From: Clostridia bacterium
GTDB lineage: Bacteria > Bacillota_E > RBS10-35 > JAJYVN01
Direction: 5' to 3'
Length of the DNA: 11,241 bases
Assembly: GCA_027335515.1 (NCBI GenBank)
Contig: DAHWHT010000226.1
Coordinates: forward strand, 1 to 11,241
The notes below the pieces were generated by a model that had not been told where the DNA came from, made no database searches, and saw nothing but the letters and a program-made list of their open reading frames with translations. The position numbers were made by a program, and so were the translations under genes. This document shows positions 1-6,776 of this stretch, in pieces (position 1 is the stretch's first letter; each line of letters starts with the position of its first letter).

Positions 1-220
1 GCGTTCTGGCCTTGCCCGCCGCGGCCGGATCCGCCAGCGCCAGCGCCTCCGCGCCCGTGGCCACGGCGGCGTCCGCCGCCTCCCGCCAGCGGCTGCCGGC
101 GGCAAGCGCCTCCACGCGCAGCCTCCCGCCGTTGCGGGCGATCACATCCAGCGCCTGCGTGCCGATGGATCCGGTTGCCCCGATAATGGCCACGCCCCGC
201 TGCCGCGCCGTCGGCCGCAC
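1..220 (-). CDS. dxr: 1-deoxy-D-xylulose 5-phosphate reductoisomerase, N-terminal part (cut by window edge)
   Basis: This is the N-terminal 73 codons of DXP reductoisomerase, the NADPH-dependent cytosolic enzyme that converts DXP to MEP in the non-mevalonate isoprenoid pathway. The nucleotide-binding loop GATGSIG is visible at about residues 14-20, followed by the TQALDVIARN helix and the RVEALAAGSRW strand typical of the family. The gene continues beyond position 1. The start is uncertain. GTG at 220 is chosen, but no well-spaced Shine-Dalgarno precedes it (a G-rich run abuts the codon). GTG at 193, just before the first beta strand, and GTG at 268 are alternatives. It is the last visible gene of the rpsB-cdsA operon. 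Its first 79 bases overlap the 3' end of the AI-2E gene in another frame. The identification is firm; the start is not. Confidence 0.9.
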   Translation of the reverse strand, partial: MRPTARQRGVAIIGATGSIGTQALDVIARNGGRLRVEALAAGSRWREAADAAVATGAEALALADPAAAGKART

Positions 221-1284
221 CCCCCTACCCGTGCGGATTCTACCATGTTCGCCGCCGGCGCCCGCCACGCCGCCGCAAGCGCCGTCGCGGCGATCGGCCC
301 GAGCAAGAGCCCGGCGACCCCGCCCAGCCGCGCCCCCACATACATCGCCGCGAGGGCGGCGAAGGGATGCAGGCCGGTCTGGCGCCCGAGCAACTGCGGC
401 GTGAGCAGCCAGCGCACAGCTCCCACGGCCAGCAAAACCAGGCCCAGGGCACCCGCGGCCTGCGCCCGCTGCGTGGCCAGCAGAAACGCAATCCACGGCC
501 CATACAGCAGCGCCGGGCCCACCACCGGCAGCACATCGAAGAACGCGGCGAGCAGCGCGGCCAGCAGGGCGTAGGGAGCACCCACCAGCGCCAGTCCCAC
601 CAGGCTGACGACGAACGTGGCCAGGGCGAGGAGCAACTGGGCGCGCACCACTCCCCAGGCCGAGTCCCGCACCGCCGCGGCCGTCGCCGCCAAGCGGGCG
701 GCCCAGGGGCCGGGGATGCGCGCGCTGGCGAACGCCGCCAGGCGCTCGCGGTCGCGGCAGGCAAAATAGGCGGTGGCAAAGACGATAAACAGCCCAAAGG
801 CGCCATCGGGCAGCCCGGTGGCGGTGCGCTGCAGCACCCGGACCGCGTGGCTCAGCAACGGCGCCCCCTGCGCATACAACCGCTGCAGTTCGCGGGTGGC
901 CAGCCCGCGCAGCCCCGGCGGCAGGCGCCCAGGCAGCCGTTGCACCCCGTCCAGCACACGGGCGGCGGCCGCGTAGGCCGCCGGCAGGTGGTGACGCAGG
1001 TGGTCCATCTCCCGCCACGTCGTCCACAGAAGCCAGACGGTCAGGAGTCCGACGGCCACCACGCCGCCGCAGAGGCAAAGGGCCCCCGCCGCCGCGCGTC
1101 CCAGCCCCCGCCGCTGCAGCCAGCGCACGGGTCGCTCCATCGCCGCCGCGCAGGCGACCCCGGTGGCAAACGGCCAGAGGACCGCCACCGCCAGCGGCCA
1201 GATCCGCGCACCCAGCCACACCAGAACCGCCGCCGCCAGCAACCAAAGCAGCCAGCGCCCGGTCCCCCAGACCACCATCGCCAC
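142..1284 (-). CDS. AI-2E / YtvI-family polytopic membrane protein
   Basis: This is an integral membrane protein of the AI-2E transporter superfamily, which includes YtvI, PerM and TqsA-like proteins. Members are proposed exporters or Na+/H+ antiporters; the substrate cannot be read from sequence. Two N-terminal hydrophobic segments are followed by a third. A basic soluble stretch then leads to the family's C-terminal bundle, with FGLFIVFATAYFACRDRERL, FFDVLPVVGPALLYGPWI and LLTPQLLGRQTGLHPF, the last being the family's characteristic block. About 380 residues is normal for the family. GGAGG at 1291-1295 lies 6 nt before GTG 1284 and 12 nt before ATG 1278, so either could be the start; longer upstream extensions would overlap cdsA. 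The gene sits 86 nt after cdsA and interrupts the usual cdsA-dxr adjacency. The last ~34 residues, rich in Gly and Arg, look unlike a membrane protein and are encoded over the start of dxr. Confidence 0.85.
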   Translation of the reverse strand: MAMVVWGTGRWLLWLLAAAVLVWLGARIWPLAVAVLWPFATGVACAAAMERPVRWLQRRGLGRAAAGALCLCGGVVAVGLLTVWLLWTTWREMDHLRHHLPAAYAAAARVLDGVQRLPGRLPPGLRGLATRELQRLYAQGAPLLSHAVRVLQRTATGLPDGAFGLFIVFATAYFACRDRERLAAFASARIPGPWAARLAATAAAVRDSAWGVVRAQLLLALATFVVSLVGLALVGAPYALLAALLAAFFDVLPVVGPALLYGPWIAFLLATQRAQAAGALGLVLLAVGAVRWLLTPQLLGRQTGLHPFAALAAMYVGARLGGVAGLLLGPIAATALAAAWRAPAANMVESARVGGCGRRRGSGAWPLSGQPDPSARRRWM

Positions 1285-1370
1285 CGCCCGCCTCCCGAGC
1301 CCAGGGGCCCGCTGCAGGCAGATGCGGTCGGCGCCGCGCGCAGAACGGACGCAGCGGCGGGCGCGCACCG

Positions 1371-2273
1371 TCAGGGGTGCAGACGCAGGATGGACCACGG
1401 CAGGCGCGCGAGCAGCCAGTATGCGATGGGGGCGGCGAGCAAGAGACTGTCGATGCGGTCCAGGATGCCGCCGTGGCCCGGCAGCGCGGCCCCGGAATCC
1501 TTCACCCCGGCGCCACGCTTGAGCAGCGATTCCCACAGGTCTCCGGCGAGGCCCGCCAGGGCGAGGACGGCACCGACCAGCACAGCCGCCACGACGGAGA
1601 TGGCAAGGGGTCCTGCGACCACACCGGCGACCGCCCCGGCGACGAGCACCCCGGCGCAGGCACCCTCAACGGACTTACCCGGACTGACGCGCGCCGCGAG
1701 TCGGTGCCGCCCGATGACGCTCCCGGCGACAAATGCCGCAACATCCGCCACCCAGACGAGCCCCACCGCCGCCACGGCGCGGGCCAATCCGTGCGCCGGG
1801 GGCTGCAGCCCGCGCAGCAGCAAGAAATGCCCGAGCAGCCACGGCACATACAGCAGCCCCAACACGGACCAAATGGCCCCGGGCAGTTCGCCCGCCAGGT
1901 CGTCGCCGGTCTGCGCCGACGCGCGGACCACGGCGGCGACCAACACCAGCACCACGGCCACGCCCAAACCCATCCCGAAGCTGCGCGGCCCGAGGGTGGC
2001 GCCCACCGTCAGCAGACCCGCCCCGACCAACGCCTCCGGCCGCAGCGACCCGCGCACACCGAAGGGTCGGCCCAGAGCCCAAAACTCCCACAACCCCAGA
2101 GCGGACAGCACAAAGGCGGCGACCGCCAAAGGCCAGCCGCCCACCCACAGGCAGCCGCCGACGAGCGGCACCCCCCAGAGCATGGTGCGCACTCGCCGCA
2201 GCAGGGATCGGCCGCGACCGACGGCCGGCCCCCCCCCTGGCGCCATCGACAACGGAAGTGCTGCGCGCCTCAT
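1371..2273 (-). CDS. cdsA: phosphatidate cytidylyltransferase (CDP-diglyceride synthase)
   Basis: CdsA is a multi-spanning inner-membrane enzyme that makes CDP-diacylglycerol from CTP and phosphatidate, the branch point for phospholipids. The diagnostic C-terminal signature is present at about residues 249-275: SLLKR, then KDSG, LPGHGG and ILDRID. The preceding [18 protein letters not shown] and SPGKSVEG segment is also typical. Many hydrophobic helices precede it. Length is about 300 residues with the ATG at 2273, which has a weak AAGGGCGG upstream. ATG at 2246 (no Shine-Dalgarno) and ATG at 2183 are alternatives, the last beginning just before the first membrane helix. A run of nine G residues lies inside the N-terminal codons, and another lies in the 92-nt gap after uppS. 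It follows uppS in the operon, the standard order. Confidence 0.93.
   Translation of the reverse strand: MRRAALPLSMAPGGGPAVGRGRSLLRRVRTMLWGVPLVGGCLWVGGWPLAVAAFVLSALGLWEFWALGRPFGVRGSLRPEALVGAGLLTVGATLGPRSFGMGLGVAVVLVLVAAVVRASAQTGDDLAGELPGAIWSVLGLLYVPWLLGHFLLLRGLQPPAHGLARAVAAVGLVWVADVAAFVAGSVIGRHRLAARVSPGKSVEGACAGVLVAGAVAGVVAGPLAISVVAAVLVGAVLALAGLAGDLWESLLKRGAGVKDSGAALPGHGGILDRIDSLLLAAPIAYWLLARLPWSILRLHP
2229..2237 (-). repeat. nine-base poly-G tract in the 5' end of cdsA
   Basis: The plus strand has nine consecutive C, so the mRNA has nine G. It encodes the Gly-Gly-Gly of the N-terminal segment if cdsA starts at 2273 or 2246, and lies in the untranslated leader if it starts at 2183. Runs this long are slippage-prone in replication and are also common places for assembly errors. 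Confidence 0.8.
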
Positions 2274-2312
2274 GCGCGGTCCGCCCTTGGCGGGATAGCC
2301 GCCACGGCCACG

Positions 2313-2332
2313 CCCCCTTCCCCCCCCCACCC
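2313..2332 (-). repeat. G-rich block (G3-T-G9-AA-G5) between uppS and cdsA
   Basis: On the minus strand this intergenic block reads three G, T, nine G, AA, five G, about 40 nt upstream of the chosen cdsA start. It contains enough closely spaced G triplets to form an intramolecular G-quadruplex in the mRNA. Whether it folds or matters is inference. Confidence 0.6.
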
Positions 2333-2365
2333 TGGGACCGCCGGTCACCGGGTGCCGCCGGGAGC

Positions 2366-3136
2366 TCAGGGTGCCTCCGGATAGCCCGCGGGATCGGACC
2401 CGCCAAACCGCCGCTGCCGGTTGCGGTATGCGTCCAGGGCCGCGTGGAGTTCGGCCGTGCCGAACTCCGGCCAGCAGGCGTCGGTCACCCAGATCTCGCT
2501 GTAGGCGATTTGCCAGAGCAGGAAGTTGCTGATGCGCAGTTCGCCGCTGGTGCGGATGAGCAAGTCGGGATCGGGCAGGTCCGCCGTCTCCAAATGGGCG
2601 GAAAACGCTTCCTCATTCACGGCGGCGGGATCCAAGCGACCGGCGGCGGCCTGGGCACACAGGGCCCGCGCGGCGCGCACGATCTCCTGGCGGGCGCCGT
2701 AGTTCAGCGCCAGCACCAGGCACAGCCCCGGGTTGCGCGCCGTGCTCGCCTCCGCCAGCTGCACCGCCTGGCGCACGGCCAGCGGCAACCCGGCGCGATC
2801 GCCGATCACCCGCACCCGCACGCGCCGCGCGATCAACTCGGGCAATTCGGTGCGCAGAAACTCCAGGGCCAGCGTCCAAAGACCCTCGACCTCGGCGGCG
2901 GAGCGCTTCCAGTTCTCCGTGGAAAAGGCGTAGCAGGTCAGGTAGGGGATGCCGAGTTCCGAACAAACCCGCACGACGGCGCGCAGGTTCTCAACACCGG
3001 CGCGGTGGCCGGCGTGATCCGATTGCCCGTGCCGCCGGGCCCAGCGGCGGTTGCCGTCCATAATGATGGCCACGTGCTGCGGCATGCCGTCGGCGCTCGA
3101 CCGCGGCGGCCGCTCGGTGCGCAGCGATGCCTTCAC
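2366..3136 (-). CDS. uppS: isoprenyl transferase, undecaprenyl diphosphate synthase family
   Basis: This is a cis-prenyltransferase that extends farnesyl diphosphate with isopentenyl diphosphate to C55 undecaprenyl diphosphate, precursor of the lipid carrier for peptidoglycan. [13 protein letters not shown] carries the catalytic Asp (about residue 27). [39 protein letters not shown] and [14 protein letters not shown] are the conserved blocks in family order. About 256 residues fits the family. GTG 3136 is preferred over ATG 3085: the ATG has no Shine-Dalgarno and would leave only three residues before the first strand. GTG 3136 has a GGTGAGGG sequence just upstream and sits 4 nt after the stop of the preceding small gene, suggesting translational coupling. 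GTG 3154 is a further alternative. The reading frame stays open far upstream, but there it lies antiphase over frr and is not coding. Confidence 0.95.
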   Translation of the reverse strand: MKASLRTERPPRSSADGMPQHVAIIMDGNRRWARRHGQSDHAGHRAGVENLRAVVRVCSELGIPYLTCYAFSTENWKRSAAEVEGLWTLALEFLRTELPELIARRVRVRVIGDRAGLPLAVRQAVQLAEASTARNPGLCLVLALNYGARQEIVRAARALCAQAAAGRLDPAAVNEEAFSAHLETADLPDPDLLIRTSGELRISNFLLWQIAYSEIWVTDACWPEFGTAELHAALDAYRNRQRRFGGSDPAGYPEAP

Positions 3137-3140
3137 GCCC

Positions 3141-3407
3141 TCACCTGCCTTCACGGGCCCCCGCCCCAGCGCCGCCGCCCCGGGCTGCCGCCGGGGCGGG
3201 AAAGGCGGCGGCAACCACCTCGACGTCAACCGCGGCGGCACCGTCCCCACCCGCGCGCAACGCCAAGACCCGCACGTCCCCCGCTGGCGGCGGTCCGCCC
3301 CCCGGAAAGGCCGTGCGCCGCAGCGCCCAGCGCCAACCCCCCGCCTCCAGCGCGGCGAGCGCTTCGTCCAGCGGCCATCCCACCACATCGGGCGCCCGCG
3401 CCGCCAC
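3141..3407 (-). CDS. small PASTA-like single-domain protein
   Basis: This is an 88-residue protein not found in the textbook frr-uppS order. Residues about 6-66 resemble one PASTA repeat: PDVVGWPLDEALAALEAGGW matches the PASTA opening (VPDVVG, then an amphipathic helix ending in Leu and Gly). Two short strand-like stretches follow, RVLALR and VDVEVVA. The last ~20 residues are Ala/Gly/Pro-rich. No signal peptide or membrane segment is seen, so it appears cytosolic, whereas known PASTA domains (PrkC-type kinases, PBP2x) are extracellular and bind cell-wall muropeptides. The start is GTG with a strong GGAGG 8 nt upstream, 30 nt after the frr stop. Its stop is 4 nt from the uppS start. Family assignment is by motif only; the function is not known to me. 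Confidence 0.65.
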   Translation of the reverse strand: MAARAPDVVGWPLDEALAALEAGGWRWALRRTAFPGGGPPPAGDVRVLALRAGGDGAAAVDVEVVAAAFPAPAAARGGGAGAGAREGR

Positions 3408-3413
3408 CGCCAG

Positions 3414-3423
3414 CCCCTCCCCC
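3414..3423 (-). promoter_or_regulatory. ribosome-binding site of the PASTA-like gene
   Basis: The minus strand reads GGGGGAGGGG here, with the GGAGG core 8 nt before GTG 3407. It falls in the 30-nt gap after frr. This is the main evidence that the small reading frame is translated rather than a high-GC shadow. Confidence 0.7.
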
Positions 3424-3437
3424 GAACCGCACCCGCG

Positions 3438-3995
3438 TCAGACCTCGGTGATCTCGCGCTCCTTGGCTTCGACCAGCCGAGCGATCTCCGCCATGGCCGC
3501 ATCGGTGGCCCGCTGCAGTTCGTCCTGATCGCGTTTGGCCTCATCGGAAGAACGCTGCCCCGCCTTGGTGGCCCGATCCACCTGGTCGCGGGCATCGCGG
3601 CGCACGTTGCGGATGGCGACGCGCTGGTCCTCCGCCAGCTTGCGCACCTGCCGCACCAGGTCGGCGCGGCGTTCGGCGGTCAGTTGCGGCACCGTCAGCC
3701 GGATCGTGTTGCCGTCGGTCTGCGGCGTCATGCCCAGGTCGGACTTGAGCAGGGCCTTCTCGACCGTGCCCACCGCCCCCTTGTCCCAAACCTGGACGGT
3801 CAGGGTGCGGCCGTCCGCGGTCACGTTGGCCAGTTGGTGGATCGGCATCGCCGTGCCATACTGCTCCACCCGGATGCGCTCCAGCAGGGCGGGGCTCGCC
3901 CTGCCGGCCCGCACGGCGCCCAACTCCTGGCGCAACGCCTGCACCGACTTATCCATCCGCTCGCGCGCCTGCGCCACCTCCGGGGCCGTCGCCAC
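3438..3995 (-). CDS. frr: ribosome recycling factor
   Basis: With EF-G, RRF splits post-termination ribosomes in the cytosol. The protein is 185 residues, the usual family length. Visible landmarks are the helix ERMDKSVQALRQELGAVRAGRASPALL, the AVGTVEKALLKSDLGMTPQTDG hinge region, IRLTVPQLTAERRADLV and RNVRRDARDQ, and the C-terminal EKxREITEV-type ending. The GTG at 3995 is chosen because GGAGG (4005-4009) is 9 nt upstream and the N-terminus then aligns with the family; the reading frame remains open further up, over pyrH, but is not coding there. It lies 34 nt after pyrH in the conserved rpsB-tsf-pyrH-frr order. Confidence 0.97.
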   Translation of the reverse strand: MATAPEVAQARERMDKSVQALRQELGAVRAGRASPALLERIRVEQYGTAMPIHQLANVTADGRTLTVQVWDKGAVGTVEKALLKSDLGMTPQTDGNTIRLTVPQLTAERRADLVRQVRKLAEDQRVAIRNVRRDARDQVDRATKAGQRSSDEAKRDQDELQRATDAAMAEIARLVEAKEREITEV

Positions 3996-4029
3996 TGCCC
4001 ACCGCCTCCAGTGAGAGGTTTTCCGAGCG

Positions 4030-4770
4030 CTATGCCTCCGTCGTGACCAGTGTGCCGATCTCCTCGCCGCTGACCGCGCGCACGATGGCACCGGGCAGGC
4101 GCAGGTCAAACACGATGATCGGGATCCGGTTTTCCATGCACAGCGAAACGGCCGTCGCGTCCATCACCCGCAGGCCCCGCTGGAGCACCTCCAGGTACGA
4201 GACGCGGTGCAGCAGCCGGGCATCGGGATTGGACCGCGGGTCGGCGTCGAAGACCCCCTCGGCCTGGGTTGCCTTGAACATGACCTCCGCGTCGATCTCG
4301 GCGGCGCGCAGGGCGCCGGCGGTATCGGTGGAAAAGAACGGGTTGCCGGTCCCGGCCGCGAAGATGACCACCCGGCCCTTTTCCAGGTGGCGGATGGCCC
4401 GCCTGCGAATGTAGGGTTCGGCGATGGCACGCATCTCGATGGCGGTCTGGACGCGGGTGTCCACGCCCAGGCGCCGTTCCAGGACATCCTGGAGGGCCAG
4501 GGCGTTCTGCGCCGTGGCCAGCATCCCCATGTAGTCGGCGGTCGCCCGATCCATGCCGCGGCCCTCGCCGTCGACGCCCCGCCAGATGTTGCCGCCGCCG
4601 ACGACGACGGCAACCTCGACACCCAGGCGGCACAGCGAGGCGATCTCACCACAGACACGTTCGACGACGTCCGGGTCGATGCTGCGGCTCGGCCCGGCCA
4701 GAGCCTCGCCACTGAGCTTGACGACCACCCGCCGGTAGCGCAGTGTAGTCGTCCTCGCGCCGTCCGTCAC
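4030..4770 (-). CDS. pyrH: UMP kinase
   Basis: PyrH is the hexameric bacterial uridylate kinase of the amino-acid-kinase fold; it phosphorylates UMP to UDP with ATP in the cytosol. The 246-residue protein shows [10 protein letters not shown] at the N-terminus, the glycine loop [11 protein letters not shown], the [15 protein letters not shown] helix, the [15 protein letters not shown] loop of the acceptor site, [14 protein letters not shown] in the ATP region and a C-terminal [19 protein letters not shown]. The GTG start overlaps the tsf stop by 4 nt (GTGA), a strong sign of coupled translation. Confidence 0.98.
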   Translation of the reverse strand: MTDGARTTTLRYRRVVVKLSGEALAGPSRSIDPDVVERVCGEIASLCRLGVEVAVVVGGGNIWRGVDGEGRGMDRATADYMGMLATAQNALALQDVLERRLGVDTRVQTAIEMRAIAEPYIRRRAIRHLEKGRVVIFAAGTGNPFFSTDTAGALRAAEIDAEVMFKATQAEGVFDADPRSNPDARLLHRVSYLEVLQRGLRVMDATAVSLCMENRIPIIVFDLRLPGAIVRAVSGEEIGTLVTTEA

Positions 4771-5405
4771 GCCTGCGCCCCCTCGGCGGCTCCCATGGGA
4801 CTGCCCTCCGCGTCACCCAACTGAAAGCGCGCAAACCGCCGGGGCACGATGTTCTCGCCCAAGCGGGCGATGGCCTCCTGGACCCGCGCCTCCACCGTCC
4901 GATCGCTGTCCCGGATGAAGGGCTGGTCCAACAGACAGTTCTCCTCGTAAAACTTCCGCATCCGCCCCTGGACCATCTGGTCGACGATGCGTTCCGGCTT
5001 GCCTTCCGCCAACGCCTGGCGGCGCAGCACCTCCCGCTCGTGCTCCAGGAGCGCCGCCGGCACCTCGTCCCGCCGCACCCAGGTCGGCCGCGCCGCCGCC
5101 ACCTGCATCGCCAGATCGCGGCCCAGGGCCTGAAACTCCTCGGTCCGGGCGACAAAGTCCGTCTCGCAGTTCAACTCGAGCAGCACGCCCACCCGCCCGC
5201 CCTGGTGGATGTACGACACCACCGCGCCCTCGCTCGCGACGCGGTCCGCCTTCTTGGCCGCCGCCGCCAGGCCCTTTTCGCGCAGCCAGTCCACCGCCTT
5301 GGCGACATCGCCGTCGGTGGCCTGCAGGGCGCGCTTGCAATCCATAAAGCCCGCGCCGCTGTGCTCCCGCAACTCCTTGACCGCACCCGCCGAGATCTCT
5401 GCCAC
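4767..5405 (-). CDS. tsf: translation elongation factor Ts (short form)
   Basis: EF-Ts is the guanine-nucleotide exchange factor of EF-Tu. The N-terminal UBA-like helical domain is clear ([32 protein letters not shown]), followed by the core block [11 protein letters not shown] with the TDFV motif that contacts EF-Tu. At 212 residues it is the short form found in many non-proteobacteria; E. coli Ts is about 283 residues. Its start is GTG at 5405, fixed by the conserved [11 protein letters not shown] beginning, but there is no recognisable Shine-Dalgarno, unlike its neighbours. It follows rpsB after a 142-nt gap that contains hairpins. Confidence 0.97.
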   Translation of the reverse strand: MAEISAGAVKELREHSGAGFMDCKRALQATDGDVAKAVDWLREKGLAAAAKKADRVASEGAVVSYIHQGGRVGVLLELNCETDFVARTEEFQALGRDLAMQVAAARPTWVRRDEVPAALLEHEREVLRRQALAEGKPERIVDQMVQGRMRKFYEENCLLDQPFIRDSDRTVEARVQEAIARLGENIVPRRFARFQLGDAEGSPMGAAEGAQA

Positions 5406-5482
5406 GTGATCGCCCGGCCCGGGCGCAGCGACGGCGCCGCATCGCCGCCACCGCCGCTACACCCGACCGGAACTGCGCCCCT

Positions 5483-5513
5483 TTCGGCTGCCGAATGGGC
5501 CCCCCGCGGGGCC
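5483..5513 (-). other. two adjacent hairpins in the rpsB-tsf spacer
   Basis: In the transcript, GGCCCC/GGGGCC (5513-5508 with 5503-5498, 4-nt loop) is followed directly by TTCGGC-A-GCCGAA (5495-5483). No U-tract follows, so they are not a simple intrinsic terminator. They could be an RNA-processing site or a partial attenuator that sets the S2 to EF-Ts ratio. Role is inference; with this GC content, chance hairpins are common. Confidence 0.35.
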
Positions 5514-5547
5514 GAAGCCGGGAGCGGAACCGGACCGCCCAAACGGC

Positions 5548-6357
5548 CTATTCGGCCTGGGCGACGGGGGTCTCGCCGACCGCCGCCGCAGGGTCGCCCT
5601 CCGGGACCGGGGCCTCGCCCTCCGTCGCGGCTGCCCCCTGGGCACCCGGTTCGGCCTCGTCGAGCTGAACCCCCTGCCGCCCCTCGATGATGGCGTCGGC
5701 GATGCGTCCCGTGATCAGCTTCACGGCGCGGATCGCGTCGTCGTTGCCCGGGATGATGTGGTCCAACTCATCGGGGTCACAGTTGGTATCCGCGATCCCG
5801 ATGATCGGGATGCGCAGACGCTGGGCCTCGGTGATCGCGATGTGTTCCTTGCGCGGATCAATCACCCACATCGCAATCGGCAGGGTCTTCATGGTGCGGA
5901 TGCCGCCCACGAACTTCTCGAGTTTCTCCCGCTCAGCCTGAAGGATGGCGACTTCCTTCTTGGGACGCCGCTCGAATTCGCCGGAGCGCTCCATGGCTTC
6001 GATATGCTCCAGACGGTCGATGCGCATGCGGATGGTGCTGAAATTGGTCAGCATCCCGCCCAGCCAGCGCTGATTGACGTAGGGCATCCCGCAGCGCACG
6101 GCCTCCTCCGCAATGGTGTCCTGGGCCTGCTTCTTCGTGCCGACGAAAAGAAACTTGCCCCCCGGCTGGGCGGCCATGATCTCACGGGTCGCGCGGTAGG
6201 CGTCGTCGACCATACGCAGCGTCTTCTGCAGATCAATGATGTAGATGCCGTTGCGCTGCGTGAAAATGTACGGCTTCATCTTCGGGTTCCAGCGACGGGT
6301 GTGGTGTCCGAAATGAACACCGGCCTCCAGGAGCTGCTTCATCGTCACGACCGACAT
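5548..6357 (-). CDS. rpsB: 30S ribosomal protein S2
   Basis: S2 is a late-assembling protein of the small subunit head/body junction. The 269-residue protein begins [18 protein letters not shown], followed by [48 protein letters not shown] and [20 protein letters not shown]; these are near-identical to other Bacillota S2 blocks. ATG 6357 is chosen over ATG 6366: GGAGG (6368-6372) lies 10 nt before the former but only one base before the latter. The last ~40 residues form an acidic Ala/Glu/Pro-rich tail. It is the first gene of the operon and has its own promoter about 120 nt upstream. Confidence 0.98.
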   Translation of the reverse strand: MSVVTMKQLLEAGVHFGHHTRRWNPKMKPYIFTQRNGIYIIDLQKTLRMVDDAYRATREIMAAQPGGKFLFVGTKKQAQDTIAEEAVRCGMPYVNQRWLGGMLTNFSTIRMRIDRLEHIEAMERSGEFERRPKKEVAILQAEREKLEKFVGGIRTMKTLPIAMWVIDPRKEHIAITEAQRLRIPIIGIADTNCDPDELDHIIPGNDDAIRAVKLITGRIADAIIEGRQGVQLDEAEPGAQGAAATEGEAPVPEGDPAAAVGETPVAQAE

Positions 6358-6453
6358 CCTGCGCATCCCTCCGGTTCATTCCTCCGCGCCATCCTCCGCC
6401 GGCGAGGCCGCCGTGGCGACCACCGCGCCGTACGTCCGAACGCGTGCGTGTTT

Positions 6454-6479
6454 GCCGCGTCACCGTGCGGCGACGCGGC
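6454..6479 (-). promoter_or_regulatory. 11-bp dyad at the start of the rpsB transcript
   Basis: GCCGCGTC-GCC-GCAC-GGT-GACGCGGC on the minus strand forms an 11-bp stem with a 4-nt loop. The only imperfect pair is G-U in the minus transcript and would be A-C on the plus strand, so the fold suits RNA from the rpsB side. It begins within a few bases of the predicted transcription start, so it could be a 5'-end protective hairpin, an S2 autoregulation element, or a DNA operator. No U-run follows, so it is not a terminator. Confidence 0.5.
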
Positions 6480-6482
6480 CAC

Positions 6483-6491
6483 AGTATAGCA
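6483..6491 (-). promoter_or_regulatory. extended -10 promoter of the rpsB operon
   Basis: The minus strand reads TGCTATACT, an extended -10 (TGn plus TATACT) of the sigma-70/sigma-A class, about 126 nt before the rpsB start codon. No good -35 hexamer is found 16-18 nt upstream, which extended -10 promoters tolerate. The surrounding sequence is very GC-rich, so the element stands out. The predicted start is around 6476. Confidence 0.6.
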
Positions 6492-6550
6492 CGGGCGGTC
6501 GCGCATACGGTCGCGGCGCCCCGCATATCCCTGCGGTGTTCCATCTGGAG

Positions 6551-6619
6551 GCGGGCGAGCTGAGGGACAGCGCCGGCCACCAAGCCGGAGGGCCCGTTCG
6601 ACTCGGGCCGCCCGCTCCA
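6551..6619 (+). tRNA. compact tRNA-Gly-like RNA lacking a normal anticodon loop
   Basis: A complete cloverleaf can be drawn. The acceptor stem is GCGGGCG (6551-6557) with CGCCCGC (6609-6615). A single linker A (6558) leads to the D-stem GCTG/CAGC with loop AGGGA. After G26 comes the anticodon stem CCGGC/GCCGG with a six-base loop CACCAA. The variable loop has three bases (AGG). The T-stem GCCCG/CGGGC carries the canonical loop TTCGACT. Discriminator T (6616) and encoded CCA (6617-6619) follow. The acceptor, discriminator U and CC-A-A part of the anticodon loop match bacterial tRNA-Gly(GCC). U8 is absent, and the anticodon loop is one base short with no U33, so ordinary decoding is unlikely. 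At 69 nt it is about seven shorter than normal. All stems are perfect, which argues against simple decay. The flanks TGGA/TCCA could lengthen the acceptor helix. A short hairpin (CCGAG/CTCGG, 6624-6639) follows. No clear promoter is seen. Confidence 0.6.
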
Positions 6620-6776
6620 TCCCCCGAGAGCCGCCTCGGATCCGTCGGAGCCCGCCACACCCAACCACCCCGGGGGCAAGAGGCGCACCGTGCACGCCCC
6701 CCAGGCGCGGCGCGCGGCAGGGATCGCGCCCGCGGCGCCCAACCCTGCGACGGAACGGGCGAAGGGGGCGGGTGGC

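Noticed and set aside
367..2298. Long plus-strand open frame opposite cdsA and the AI-2E gene (643 codons)
   Set aside because: Its product is Gln/Pro/Arg/His-rich with no family resemblance; it is the high-GC antisense of two recognisable membrane protein genes.
6358..6366. ATG 6366 as the rpsB start
   Set aside because: The GGAGG is only one base away from it; ATG 6357 has a workable spacing and matches the family N-terminus.
6551..6619. Reading the tRNA-like RNA as a pyrrolysine tRNA
   Set aside because: The single linker base, 5-base D-loop and 3-base variable loop recall tRNA-Pyl, but there is no CUA anticodon, the anticodon stem is 5 bp with a 6-base loop, and the acceptor matches tRNA-Gly.
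6690..6776. N-terminal extension of the PIG-L protein to GTG 6690
   Set aside because: The added 29 residues are Ala/Pro/Arg-rich, and family members begin shortly before the first strand, as given by ATG 6777.
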